Positions 11,027-23,614 of a stretch of DNA of 64,000 bases are shown here, in pieces (the first letter of the stretch is position 1; the number at the start of each line of letters is the position of its first letter). The stretch lies in assembly GCA_023079485.1 (NCBI GenBank), contig CM041115.1, forward strand, positions 24,790,505 through 24,854,504, written 5' to 3'. The notes under the pieces were generated by a model, which searched no databases, was not told the DNA's origin, and saw nothing but the letters and a program-made list of their open reading frames with translations. The position numbers and the translations under genes were made by a program. The DNA comes from Archilochus colubris (lineage: Eukaryota > Chordata > Aves > Apodiformes > Trochilidae).

Positions 11027-13492
11027 GTTACTCCCTATCAAAACAACTATACTGGTTTCACTGCATCTGCTGGTAAAACTTCCTAGACAGTAGACCAGCA
11101 TTTCTTAGGCTGAAGTGGATTATGCAAGCAGCACTGGAAAATGAACCTCTCTGGGAAACATAATATGATTCTTCAATATTCTTTCCACTTTTCCCCAGCT
11201 TTAAAACTAGTTTGACAAAATGGAAAAGATGGGATGGCTAGGCTATTTCCTTCATTTTTTCCATTCATTTTGCAACATTCATTATGAGCATGACAGTTAA
11301 ATCATGCTATCTGATGAACCTGAACAGGTGGTGAATTTATCTTGATAAAAATCCTTCTGTTAAAAGCAAACTTATTTATCTACTTACTCAATGCCTATGG
11401 AAGTGTCTATGGTATGCATTAGCATTTCTGTCTTTCTAAAAGGTTGCTGTTTTGAATAAAGAAGAGAATCATTTGAGGAAATTGGTAGAATAAGAAAGAA
11501 CATACTAGTATTTAAAGTTTGGAGAGGCTGTAGAAGGAAGACTACATCACAATTGCATGCAGAGACAATCCACAATCCACTACCACTACCTGTACTTCTA
11601 CTGCAGTAGAATAAATTGCCACTGATATTAAGCTTTTGTACCTCTGAATTCTGAAATCCAAGCTTTGGTTCAAAAAGACAACAGAAATGGCACCGTCTTA
11701 AAATTGAGATTTTAGATGTTATCCAGATGCACTAACTTTATAATAAGATAAATAATATCTTAGCATACTGCATTGACCTATGTTACTTTTGTATGTTTTC
11801 TAGCTCATGCATAATTAATTGCCTTTATCTTGCTTATTTGTTTTCCAGTTTGTTCAGTTATCCATTACCTTTTAACATGAGAGTGAATAACAAAAAAATC
11901 CCCATTCGTTACTTTCTAATAAGCTGGACTTCCACAGACTGAGATGTGAAAGATACATTTAACCCACCATCACATTTCATAGGTATGAACTGAATAATAC
12001 AGGTGTTCGAGTAGCTGATCCACTGAACATAAAAAACTACTACTTGCCTCCTCTTTTGATCTTGTGCACAGAATAATGAAATGAATACAAGAAAGGATTT
12101 CAAGGCGGTCTTTTTAAAAAAACCTTCTTGCTAACAGGACTTGTAGTATTTTATTCACGTTGAATTCATTATGGATCATAGAAAAATCAGTACCTATTAT
12201 ATGAATTTAAACAGAAGACTTTTTCCTTATTTTTATGAATCATCATTCTGTCTAATAGGCATTTATAGAGTAAATGATTAAATTCTTTAATTTTACCAGA
12301 GTGTCTAGTATATACCATTACTGACAATGCTGGCTGTAATAATTTGGCCAGCTAGAGTCACTCAGACATCTTTTAAAGTCCTTCTGCACACCAGGCCTTG
12401 GAGACTGATCAGCAACTTTCTCATGCAGATCTCCTACAGATATTACATAACAAAGGACAAAATCAAATGTTATACTGTTATTTTTTCCCCTCATGGGAGT
12501 CAGTTCTGTCAAACATATCTTTATCACCATGTGTTTTTTTTTCAGAGTCTGAATCAAAATCCAAACAAGAGCACAGGAATTTTTCAGAGCAAATTTTTTC
12601 AGACCGTGATTCCATTTGTTGCCTAATTCTCTTTTCAGCTGTGCCCTACTTTAGTACCAAACAAGCTATGAGTACACAGGCCAACTCACACATCTATCAT
12701 GCATCTAGTAAGTTTCAGCTCTGGTTAGGTATATTTTTTCCTAGTAGGAAAGAGAAATACTCCTTAAAGTAAGTGGAGGAATGATGGAACAGGGCTTATT
12801 GTTCTTATTGAACAAGAGGTACATAACACTTAGGATAGATCAAAGTGTGAACGCATGAACAGTGCATGAACATTGCTGAACACTTTTTTCTCCTTGTTTG
12901 TGGCTTAACCTAGTTTCTCCAGAGCATAGCAAAAGCAATAATTGTTAAACCTATAGTTGTGATAGCTGTTACAATACTATGAAATGTGAAGAAGACAATA
13001 AAATACATTTAAACCTTTCTTAAACCCTAACATTACCAAAACATCAGTATATTATTGAAGTTGTTAAAGTTATTAAAAATTAATTGGTCTTGTGATTCAA
13101 CTTTCTCAAGTACAAGGCTTCCTATTAAGTTGAGGAAAGGTTTGCAGGACACAAGGTTCCTTGGAGAAGTAGAATGCCTATTGTTTGCTCTTCCATGGAG
13201 GTTGGGTGCCTACACAGACAGAAACCTGTGCTCAGTTTTAGTCTTTTAGTTATGCTTTGTGGTTACTTTTTCCCCATTTATGTATAGATATCATTCTAAA
13301 ACTGTGAATTTTGAATTATTTCTAAATAGTCTTAGCTTATCCACTGTGTATTTTCATAAACAGCAATCTAAAGTGTACTGAAATAATGGATTAGTCTGAG
13401 CCTGTTGTATTACTAGCCTTCAATTTATTTGCAGAACTGTGTCATATCCCTTGGTACGATTCAGTATAAAATTGGTTTTATCTTGCCTTTTC
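11027..13492. other. Unique AT-rich DNA, no gene seen
   Basis: Overlapping chance frames occur (for example around 12327-12772 in two frames), with no family resemblance and no convincing splice-site-bounded exon. Nothing else recognised. Confidence 0.6.
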
Positions 13493-13758
13493 CCTTGGAC
13501 AGGTCTGGTATTTTCAGGACAACCTGTGCCAGTGTCTCACCCTCACAATAAAGAATTTTTAATGTCTACCCTAAATCTACCTTGTTCCAGCTTAAAAACA
13601 TCACCCCTTGTCCTGTTATTACATAGCCTTGTAAAAAGTCTCTCCTCAGCTTTTCTGTAGGCCTCCTTCAGATACTGGAAAGCCAGTATAATGTGTTCTC
13701 AGGGCCTTTTCCAGGCTGAACAACTCCACATATCTCAGCCTGTCTTCATAGTTATTTC
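13493..13758 (-). mobile_element. CR1: CR1 LINE fragment, minus strand
   Basis: Reverse-orientation CR1 sequence covers the end of the polymerase: an ACCTGTGCCAGTGTCTCACC block, then CACCCCTTGTCCTGTTA, CTCTCCTCAGC and GGCTGAACAACTCCA, ending at CAGCCTGTCTTCATAG. Both the extreme 3' terminus and the upstream RT core are missing. It is diverged and carries no open frame of note. Confidence 0.85.
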
Positions 13759-14632
13759 ATATTATTAAATAAAATAAAATAAACATCAGATATATAAATT
13801 CTACAGTCAAATAATTTTTAAGGAAGTAGAAAATTAAAATTAATAAAACTAGTTACTTCAAAATTACCGTTCACTGGAATTAGACCTGCTATTTCACCAG
13901 CTATGTAAGTTATTGTGTTTCAAATTAGAGAATATTATCTGCTATTTGTTTTTATGTACTGTTATTCTATCCTCATTTTGTGGGAAAGTAGTACCAAATA
14001 ATCAATTTTAATTCTCCTAATTTTACACTAAGCCCTGTATTATCCTTTGGAAAAATACATAACTTTTTCATTGGAAAAGTGCTCTGAATTTCAAAATTGA
14101 CTGGTGATCTGCTTCCATTTTTTAATGCTTCTAATGAATCTGTAAAGGTACTCTCTCAACATTGTTCCATCCATCTCCCTTGAAAATACAAAGCTGCTAA
14201 TGTATTACAGTCCAATAATTACATCTGGCTGCATTCTGCAAGTGATCCCACTTGCAGATCCACTCTATACATGGTTTGTTTATTTGTGTTATTTTCACAG
14301 ACAATTCATGAGGCCCACTCCCAGATACCCAAAACTTGTGATAGAGCATCATGTAACAAGTCTCGAAGGTTTAGTTAAGTTGTACATTCAGGCAAAATCT
14401 TAAATTGTAAAAGAAGGCCTCACCTACATGACTCTAAACACCTGTCACAATAAATTTCCATTCTCATCTCGTATGTTTATCTAAGAAACATTATTGTGCA
14501 CAGTAAAGCTAATCAAACTGAAATGTGTCCTGAACATGGCAGAGGAAAAACCCTATAAAAATTCACCCTTCTGGCTCTCCCTTACAGCTTTTTTCTCTTT
14601 CTATCTGTCACTACTGCAAATTCTTAAATACA
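13759..14632. other. Unique AT-rich DNA, no gene seen
   Basis: Begins with an A/T-rich TAAAATAAAATAAA stretch next to the CR1 piece. No recognised gene or repeat otherwise. Confidence 0.6.
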
Positions 14633-14945
14633 TGAGGGCTGAGCATCAAGAATGAAGGGACACCGCTTCTATCTTCTGCCCTGTGATAGGATGAGGGGCA
14701 ATTCAAGATAGAGCACAGGAAGTTCCATCTCTTCAGTGAGGAAGAATTTCTTCACTCTAAGGGTTACAGAGCCCTGGAACAGGCTCCCCAGAGAGATTTT
14801 GTGTTCTTCTCTGGAGGCTTTCAAGACCCATCTGGATGTTTCTGAATGACCTGCCCTAGTTTTGGTCCTGCTCTGGCAGGAGGATTGGACTCGATCCTCA
14901 GAGGTCCCTTCTGACCCCTGACATTCTATGATTCTGTGATTCTTC
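14633..14945 (+). mobile_element. CR1: CR1 LINE 3' fragment, plus strand
   Basis: Contains the CR1 3' end in order: GGATGAGGGGCAATTCAAG, then AGGAAGTTCCATCT, TTCTTCACTCTAAGGGT, CCTGGAACAGGCTCCCCAGAG, GGATTGGACTCGATC, AGAGGTCCCTTCTGACC and a terminal ATTCTATGATTCTGTGATTCT. The intact terminal octamer-like repeat and good match make it one of the younger-looking copies. It is strongly 5'-truncated, leaving only the tail of the coding region. Confidence 0.92.
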
Positions 14946-17900
14946 CATCTCCACTGGCCACATGCATACTTCCCTGGGGGCTGGGGAACATTTCCCCTGG
15001 AGCAGGCAGGGAGCAGGGAATGCCACAGGGACAGATGGAGGCACCTCTATGGGGGCAGAAACTCCCAGAGGTTTAAGGAGACTAGTTGAGCTATAAATAT
15101 TATTCTGCACTCAGAGGATAAAAATCAATTTTCATGAATTTTCTGCATGAAACAGTAGAGTCAAAAGCTTTGTGTGCTTCTTTCCTACAGAGATACAACC
15201 AATTCCCTTACTAAGAGCAGTTGTGCAGGACAAGTTATCTTCAGAACTGGTCAAAGAATGCTCAGGCACTATACATGGTGACCAAAGGTGCTGTCCTCCA
15301 GCATCAGAAACCTGACAGCTAAAATATGACAGTTACCTTCTTACCTATCTTTATCACTAAATTTTGATGCAGCCAACTACATTCATGTTATATATATATA
15401 TATACACATATATATATATATATACACACACACACGCATATATATAAAGCCAATTCTTTATGAGAATTTGAATGTGCTTCATGTACAGTATCAGTTAAAA
15501 AATGTGGCCTGCTTGGATTTGACATATTGTGGGTTTAAACATTTTTTTAAACTTATATTGTCAATATTACTCATTAATTTTTTTACAGCAGGGAGGGAGC
15601 AATAGCTGGAATTTAACTCTTTTGATCTTGGCCAAACAGAAATTCCAATGGAATGGCTTGAAGGATGGAGCAGTCTGACCACACAAACACAAAGATATAC
15701 AAAGATACAAGGTTTTGGGTTTTTTTCTTTTAGAAAAGATTAATTTGGTTTTTCCCCCATATCTCTCTGAAGCATCATTAATTTTCTTAACTTTTTCAAC
15801 ACATTTTACAGTGTTTAAATAAACAAAATTCTAGAATGTCTTCCATTAATATCAGAAGTAAATAAAAAGACTGATTTTATTTTCTTGCTTTAATTGGAAT
15901 ATGGCAGGAGTGAGTTTGGATTATTTTAAAATATTAATTATTTCTAATGTTTTAAAGTTTTGGCCTGTTATAATGTAAAAAACACAAAAACAAATGAAGG
16001 CATTGTTTTAGTAAAGCTAAGCTGTTATTTCTATTTGTTTAAATTCTTGCTGCTCCTCCAATTAAATTAAGAAGTACTGACTAGCATAGAACGTTTCTCG
16101 TATTTAAAAATATCAGCTAGAAATTATTAAAATCTTTTCTTGGATCAATAACTAGGACAGACTGAGCTTTTCTTGCATAGATGGAAAATAATGGATCAAC
16201 TGCTTTGGTTTACTTGACAATTTAAACATGACTCGTAACCAGCCTAGCAGGAAGACCGACAATTTTTCTATTGGGAAGTGAAAGATTGCTGTATATTCCC
16301 TGATGCTGTGCAAGACCAGTTTTTTGGTGCTCACAGCCTCCTCCTGCACTGGGAAGCTGGAGAAGGGGCTGAAGGTGCAGTTATCCCACGATTTCCACAG
16401 GCAGCAGGGTCTCTCATGCCCTGCTCCTGGTCTTCCTCCTCCACACCCACCTTATCAGCCTCAAACAATGCCAACTCATTTACCTGAACTGAGGTACACC
16501 AAGGTAACTGAAAGAAAACAAACCTGTGAGCCGAATACTTTCCTGCAAAGCTACTGAGACTGGGAAGAGAGCCCAAGCAAGGCAGGGGGGGAAACCTGTG
16601 GCTGGAAGAATGGACATGCAGTTCAGGAACAGGGGGAGGCAGAGGGGGCAGGACCTCCTCCTCTTAAGTTGTCTGAACTCTCTTGTTTAACTTCACCCTG
16701 GGACACAGAATACCAGCTGCATGGCAGCAGCACTCCTTCATGTTTGTTAAAACACATTTGTTTATCCAGGGCCTTATTTTTCATTGAAAGGTACACATAT
16801 AAATCAAATGTATTAAAACACATCATTTGTAGTTTACACAGGTGCTTATCTTGTGAATAGAAAAGTAAATCCTAGGTTTCTGACTAGGAATTCTAAGAGT
16901 TACATAGTCTTCTACGTCACTGCCAAGCTCTTTGATCTAGATCTTAGAACAATCAAACCCTTTTAGTCTGGTTTGAGTGAAAACCAATTTATGGTGCTGC
17001 TGGGAGAGGTTGTACAGTTTCAAAGGCATCTGGAAATTGTTTGAACTGAAATGGGTAACCAGGCTCTCAGAGCTGATGTTTTCTGTTCATACATAGTCTT
17101 TAGTCTCATTTGTGAAAAACAGTTTTGATCCATGCTCCTCATTTGTTTTCAGAACTGAAGAGCCTGGAAAGAAGCATGAAAAATTGCAAAAGTGTAGTCT
17201 TAATTACAATCAATCTCTTGTAAATTTTTTGTTGTTCCAAATTCTGAACCTTGTATTATTTTAGCCCAAAGAAACTATGAATGTTTCTCATGCCCTGTTT
17301 CATTATCTTATACTTTTCCATGTTAATATGAATGAGCTGCTTTATTAGCCTCTAAACCTAATCCACTCCAGTAATTTTCAAATGTTTGGCTCTCTTGTCT
17401 ATTTACTGGTCCAACCCACATTAGCATTATCAGAGAATTCAGGTGTGTTTGAAATTGAGTACTCCCTTCAAGGTAATTTATGTCCCAAAGAAACCTGCAA
17501 TAAAAGAATAATAATGAGACTGAATAAGAGCAATGAAATTCACTTACAGCTGAAACGTACCTTGTATGTTCTACAAAACAGAAGTGTAATAGAGTATTTT
17601 CTAAAGCAGCAGCTCATGTGGCACCTTAAGTTGGTTAATTTAAAAGGTCCTCTGGTAACTTTTAAGTCTTATTTGTGATATTCTTTCTTCTTACTCCTTT
17701 GGCTCATGGTTTCAACCTGTCCTTAGCAAAGCAACAACTACCTAATGTCCTTTTTTTGGCTCATTTTGAAGAAAAAATGCCTCTGGAAAGCCACCTCTTC
17801 ATAACAGAACACCATTGGGTGAACTTGATTTTGTAATTTCTGTGTAATGATGTCAAAAGATTCTCAAATCAAAAGGTTTTTTAAAAAAATTACTATGTCC

Positions 17901-20882
17901 ACCTCCTCAATACAGTTTTCTTTTTCCTACCTGCTAGACGTGAAAGGTAAAAGGAGTGAAAACTGGCCAAGCTGCAGGGAGAAAAGGTCACAATGAAAGG
18001 ACACTCAGGGAGAGAAATGTTATTAAAGATTATTAAAGATCTTTGCTTATTCTGTGATGTGCCACCATGTTCAAGGAGTATCTTGAATAATGAATTCCAA
18101 ATTGAGCCATGTGTCTATGGAAAAAAAAGGTTTATGGGCAGGGGAGAGATGTCCAGAGAAACTTCAGCAACATTTCACTCCTAAAGTGACTGGCCTGTTT
18201 GAGCTATAGATGTCTTATTCAGTATAAGCTCTCTAGAAAAAAAAATAACGTGTTTGGATGTTGAAAAAGCCTTCACTGAGAAAGATTTTTACCCCTAACC
18301 AACAGCTTTTAAAAGTAGTCTTTGCAGTAATTCTTTTAGAATATATGTTAAAAAAAACCCAAATATTAATTTAACTGTCCATCTTATGACTAATTTAATT
18401 TTTCATCTTTATTTTTATAAATTGAAAGTGAACTTCAAAACATATTGCTTCTTGCCTAGAGCACTGTTTTCCAAATTAGTTTTATGAAGCCTTGCTTGCT
18501 GATGGATGTTATCTGACTGAATTCCCCGTTTTTCTTCGCATTCTGTGTGAGTGTGGGGTCCACCATTCTCACACCCTGACTTCAGAGAAGGCAGCCAGGC
18601 TGGGTGAATGGGGTTTTCTGCAGCCATCCTGCTCAGGGGCCTCCAACATCTCCCTTCACTTCTCCTCGGCTGTTGTTTCCCCCCAGGCCACCACAGAGTT
18701 CATTGTCCTCTCTGTAAAGTGTCCCGAGACCATCCGGTGATTTACCTAAGTGTTGGGCATTCTTATCAGAAGAAAAAAATAAGAGTAAATGGTTCACACT
18801 TACGGTGTCTCCCAGGTTATTTCCCAGGTGCACCTGTGAGCACCCTGCTCCCCATTTCCCTCCCACATGAAGACTTGTGCCAGGCTCTGTGCCCACTTGT
18901 AGGATGGGCAACCCCTACCCCATTCTCACTGTGGTCAGAGTCCAGCCCACATTCAGAAGTGCTTTTCAGGCAGAACACACAGAGGATAAACACCATACCT
19001 CTGCCACCTGTCTGAACTGTGACTTTAGTCTGGGGGACATGCAGGTTGTTGCCCTCCAAAGATATTGTGGACCTCTCTTTCACCATGTTCTCTCTTTACT
19101 GCAATGTGTTCTGCTTTTCTGTGTTGCATTTTTTTCCTGAATATAATGCTGTTCTTAAGTACAGAATCAAATGCTATAATGAAATACTGATAGACTTCTT
19201 GTCACTAAATCAGTGAGATAATTAAAGAATTCAAGCACAACAGCGGAACATCTTTTTTGCCCCTTCAGGAATTCATAATGAATGCTCATTAGTAAATAAC
19301 AGCCTAGTGGGACATGAACTGATGTGTCTGTGTGAACTATTATATCTGCAAAGAGTATGATAATATTCTGCACAGATCTCAAAGCCTGCATTCACATCCA
19401 TTCGTCCCTGCTCAAGTCTGAAGCTTTCTGTATGTTGGGTCTTCAGACATGTCATTTTTTGTAGTGTTTTCCAAATAACTCTAATTAAGTTCACAGGTCT
19501 GTGGAACAGTCAGTTTTCATGATTTTAATTAAACAGAATAAGTAATGCAGCACACCTACAGGTTTTTGTAATGGACCACTTCTGCTGTATGCCAGCTTGT
19601 AACGGAGAGATCCCATGTCATAGAACTAATTATTTGTCTTTACTTTTCCAGAAATTAAGATCCCAATGCACACAAATTCCATGCAGTTGTCTCCACCGTA
19701 TAATACAAAAACGAGAATGATCATTTGACTTGATTTTTCCTACTCTCTGGAGTGTGCACAGAAGAAAGGATTTAAGCCTTTTAGTTCAGGAAATACAAAA
19801 TCCACTGAATTAGCTGTCTGAGTGAAAAAAAACCAAATTCACTCAGTCGCTGTGTTCATATGCTACAGTAGGCCTACCTAAGTGCCCCTTAACTAATCAT
19901 AAAGAAACAAGATTAGAAAATAGAAACAATCATGTTGTAATGTGAAATTTGAACACATGTACGGCTTCATGATGGCTAACTACAGGTTTTATATTCTTTC
20001 TAAAAATCAAAACAATCTTATATTTATTTTCCTAAATATTATAGCTGTCTTCTAAGGAAATAAAGGAATAATTTTATCACTATTTTTAATATATTTTTAA
20101 TGGGTTTCATTCTATTCCTTTTTTTTCCCATTCTTCAGTCAAATTCTAAGGTACAGAAGGAATTGCCATGCTTTAAAAGAAATAAGGAAATTAATATATT
20201 AATTGTCAGAATAAATATTGGTACATCTTTGCTACTAAGATGATGCCAGCACTTGTTCTGAGTCCAATAATTTTTAAATTCAAATGACCTTACGTCATAG
20301 GACATGTTTAAGTCTCAGTTTACTACTTTTCTCTTATAGCACAGAACAAGCATGAGAAGGGATATGAGTTTTGTAGATGTTCATCTGCAGAAGTGTACGC
20401 CAGATACTAGCACTGTACAGCAGAGTTCTCAGATATCTGGGAACTATCTGCCTCTGTTTCTTACAGAGCAAGCAGCTCACAGTATGCATCAGCGTGCTCT
20501 AGCACGGCACACAGAAGGGTTTCCAGAAATGGGGGATCCTTGGGAGAACCAACAGAACTGCCAGGAGCTCACAGCTCTGCAACAACAGCTGACAGGACCT
20601 ACATGGAGCCAGGAGCAATGAAAACCAACCTTCCCCACTTATAAAAGAAGGCCCTGGGGAGAGCCAGCAACCAGGGTGGGAAAACAGGGCTTGGTTTGGC
20701 AAATTGTTCAGGGAAGATGCTGAAGCTCCGCCAGCTCTAGCAGGGAGTGGTGGTGGTGTCCTCTCTGCAGAGAGCCATGGTCTCTGAAAGCTCTGCACAT
20801 ACCAGGTCTGAGGCAGAGTCTGAAACAGTTGGTACACACTGCCACCCAGGTGTCAAGTTCAGGGTGTGCCCAACAGTACCAC
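14946..20882. other. Mostly unique DNA with GC-richer patches, no gene seen
   Basis: No gene is recognised. GC-richer patches lie at about 14946-15090, 16300-16660, 18540-18960 and 20500-20880. The last has a TATAAAAG box at about 20641-20648 and could be an old LTR or other repeat I do not know. A TA/CA microsatellite is listed separately. A 24-nt stretch at 16484-16507 (minus) is bounded by splice-like signals and is discussed as a finding. Chance frames of up to about 135 codons occur in the GC-richer patches. Confidence 0.55.
15389..15446. repeat. TA/CA compound microsatellite
   Basis: Alternating TA tracts broken by ACACAT, followed by a short (AC)n and another TA tract: a purine-pyrimidine alternating microsatellite of about 58 bp. 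Confidence 0.92.
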
Positions 20883-21375
20883 ACAGAATCATAGAATAAT
20901 TTGGGTTTGAAGGGACCTCTAAAGGTCATTCATCTAGTCCAACCCCCCTGCTGTAAGCAGGGACACCCTCAACTAGATCAGGTTGCTCAGAGCTTCTCCA
21001 AGTCTCACCTTAAGTATCTCCAGGGATGAGACCTCCCTGGGCAGCCTGTTCCAATTTTCCACTACCCATGTGGTAAAGAACTTTTTCCTTACATCCCATC
21101 TAAATCTACTCTTCCCTAAAACCATTGCCTCTCATCCTATCACTACTGGTCCTTGCAAGCACTCCACCTCCAGCTTTCCCGTAAGTCTCTTTCAGATATG
21201 GGAAGTCACCATTAGGTCTCCTTAGAGCCTTCTTTTTTCTATGCTGAACAACCCCAGCTCCCTCAGCCTGTCTTCATAGGAAAGGTGTTCCAGCCCACCT
21301 GGACCCACTTCACCAGGTCCATATCCTTCTGTATTGAGGGCTCCAGAGATGAACACAATCTTCCAGGTACACATG
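20883..21375 (-). mobile_element. CR1: CR1 LINE, 5'-truncated, minus strand
   Basis: Starts with the reversed CR1 terminal repeat (CAGAATCATAGAATAAT), then TTTGGGTTTGAAGGGACC, the CCAACCCCCCTGCTG block, GACCTCCCTGGGCAGCCTG and the LRELG-coding region, and fades near CCAGAGATGAACACAATC at about 21375. It is truncated in the region encoding the C-terminal part of the polymerase. The 3' end is of the TTTGGGTTTGAAGGG type, unlike the copies at 4605, 36905 and 56772, so at least two CR1 subfamilies are present. Confidence 0.93.
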
Positions 21376-21464
21376 GCAGCAGTGAGCTGGAGGTGTTCCT
21401 GAGGTTAAATTTGTTTATGAGCCATAAAGGAAACAAAAAAACAAACAAAAAACAACACACACAG

Positions 21465-21494
<30 letters not shown>
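21465..21494. repeat. Poly-A run (30 A)
   Basis: Thirty consecutive A preceded by an AAACAAACAAAA-rich stretch (about 21430-21464). It lies between two CR1 copies of opposite orientation and does not end either of them. It could be the tail of an unrecognised retroposon or a simple expansion. Confidence 0.9.
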
Positions 21495-21496
<2 letters not shown>

Positions 21497-21739
21497 CAGT
21501 CTTTGTCATAGGAGACTCCATTTCAAAGGGAACAGAAGGTCCAATATGCAAACCAGACCCATTTCTTAGTAAAGTGTACTGCCTCCCTGGGACTCAAGTT
21601 AAACATGTGATAAGAAAACTTCCTACCCTCGTATGGCAGGAGAGCTAGAGAGATCCATTGTTTCTTGGGTGCAGGGGGTAACACAGTGAAAAGAGATGAC
21701 TGGTTGTTCTCCAGGTCATCAGCTGCCTGAGCTGAAAGA

Positions 21740-22970
21740 AAGGGATGGGAAGAAGAATGAAGCTCCCATAATCCCAGGAGAAATGTTTAGTGACACAAGT
21801 CTATGAAACCAGGGGCCAAGGATACTAAGGGAGCCAGCAGAACTGCTCATCCAGCCACTTCCCATCATTTATCACCAGCAGTGGCTAACTGGGGAGGTCC
21901 CACTAGACTGGACATTAGCAAATGTGACCTCCATCTACAAGAAGGAGGTCCAAAGAAGGATTCAAAGAACTACAGGCCTGTCAGCCTGACATCAGTGCTA
22001 GGAAAGGTTAGGGAGCAGATCATTTTCAGTGCTGTCAGACAACATGTACAGAACAATGAGGTGACTGGGCCTGGTCAGCATGGGTTTATGAGAGGCTGCT
22101 CCTGCTCAACTAACCTGATCTCCTTCTGTGCCACAGTGACTCATTTAGTGGATGAAGGAAGGCTGTAGACATTGTTGATCCTTCATTCTCCTGAAGAAAG
22201 CAGCTGTCCATGGCTTGGACAGGCATGTTCTTCACTGGGTACAAAACTGGATGGATGGACAGACCCAAAGGGTTATGGGGAATGGAGTTAAAAGCAGTTG
22301 GCTTTCACAAGTCATTTTCTCCAGGGTTTCAGTACTGGGACCACTTCTCTTTAATGTCTTTATCAATGAATGGATAAGAGGATTAAGTGCACCCTCACGA
22401 AATCTGTAGATAAAACCAAATTGGATGGGAGTGATCTGCTTGAGGGTAGGCAGACTCTACAGCAGGATCTGGACAGGCTGGATTGATGGGCCAAGGCCAA
22501 TTGTATGAGGTTCAACAAGGCCCAGAACCAGGTCCTGAACTTGGGTCATGACAATGTCATGATGTTCTACAGGCAAAGGCAACAAAGCTGGTGTAAGATC
22601 TGGAGAACAAGTCTTGGGGGTTTTGTTTGGTGAAAAGCAGGCTGAGGGGAGATATCATTGCTATTTATAAAAACCTGAAAACAAGGTGGTGAGGACCTCC
22701 CAAGTAGCAAGCAGTGGGAAAAGAGGAAATAGCTCCAATTTGTGCCAGGGGAGGTTTAGATATTGGAAGAAACTTCTTCACTGAAAGGTCTGTCAGGCTC
22801 TGGAACAGCTGCCCAGAGAAGTGGTTGAGTCATTGTCCCTGTAGGTAATAGTCATGTAGGTGTGGTTCTTGGGGTTGTGCTTTAATGGTGGACTTCGCAG
22901 TGTTAAGTTAGTGGTGGGAATAGATTATCTTTTTCAATCTAAATGGTTCTGTAATTCCATGACTCTGTAA
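21740..22970 (+). mobile_element. CR1: CR1 LINE, long 5'-truncated copy, plus strand
   Basis: Sequence typical of the region just upstream of and within the CR1 RT begins near 21740 and runs to a decayed terminus GGTTCTGTAATTCCATGACTCTG near 22970. It includes RT finger and palm blocks, a decayed active-site region near 22400, and the full 3' UTR with CAGGCTCTGGAACAG. Several frames are needed to follow the coding sequence. The stretch before FDTVSH-like sequence is compressed relative to the copy at 23615, suggesting small internal deletions. Confidence 0.92.
21803..22168 (+). pseudogene. CR1 reverse transcriptase fragment (finger region)
   Basis: A 121-codon frame. From about residue 56 it carries NYRPVSLTSVLGKV, the RT block that precedes the active site, then a QHGFMRGCSCSTNLISF block, both characteristic of Jockey/CR1-clade RTs. 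The catalytic FADD box lies further downstream and has decayed (the corresponding segment near 22405 reads VDKTKLDG). The frame is broken at both sides, so it is non-functional. Confidence 0.88.
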
Positions 22971-23614
22971 ATATACTGCACCTTGAAGGCAGAAGAGCTG
23001 TTATCTTTTCAAGTGCTTTGGCAGCAAAGTGCTTTGTCAAAACAATAAAGGACCTATTTATCATCCAATTGCTCTCTGTGTGAACTTTTCTAAAAATCAC
23101 ACAACGTCTATGCTAATTTAATCCAAAGAATTTGAAGAACATTATGATGGCAGTGATATGACTTCTTAGATCTAGAGCTACAATTTATTCTAAACTTACA
23201 ATCTAGAAACTCTTCCTGGAAATTTTAAAGATCAGAATCTTTCAGCACTGTTTCCGGTATTTACCTTAGGATACACATCTATAAGAGAAAATCTGCCAGA
23301 AAACAAAACCTTTTCCTGATAGGTGATGCCATGCTTTAATTTTTATGTTATTTTTTTAACAACTATTAGATGGCAATTCAAAACTGCTGTTTGATTATGT
23401 TAAATGTAGACAATTTTGCCTTTACTTCCTAAACATCAAGGACTTGATACAGCATGAGAACACTTGATGCCCTAGAAGGTCCTGATTTCCTGACCTGCAA
23501 AGCACTGGAATCAAGACTGCTTCTTGAGAAGAGGTCACTGCATGGTTGAACTTTTCTTTTTTTACCCTTAGAAGGACGTAGGTCTGAGACAGATAGTCAA
23601 GAAGTATGCCCACC
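22971..23614. other. Unique DNA, no gene seen
   Basis: A 644-bp spacer between two plus-strand CR1 copies. It contains a short direct repeat (AAAGTGCTTTG twice around 23010-23040) and nothing recognised. Confidence 0.6.

Noticed and set aside
18408..19140. Cluster of overlapping frames of 65-135 codons
   Set aside because: Frames overlap on both strands in a locally GC-richer patch. Some splice-like AG and GT sites occur, but no consistent exon could be set.
21465..21494. Poly-A run as the tail of the CR1 at 20883-21375
   Set aside because: That CR1 is on the minus strand with its 3' end at 20883, and CR1 elements end in short octamer-like repeats rather than poly-A.
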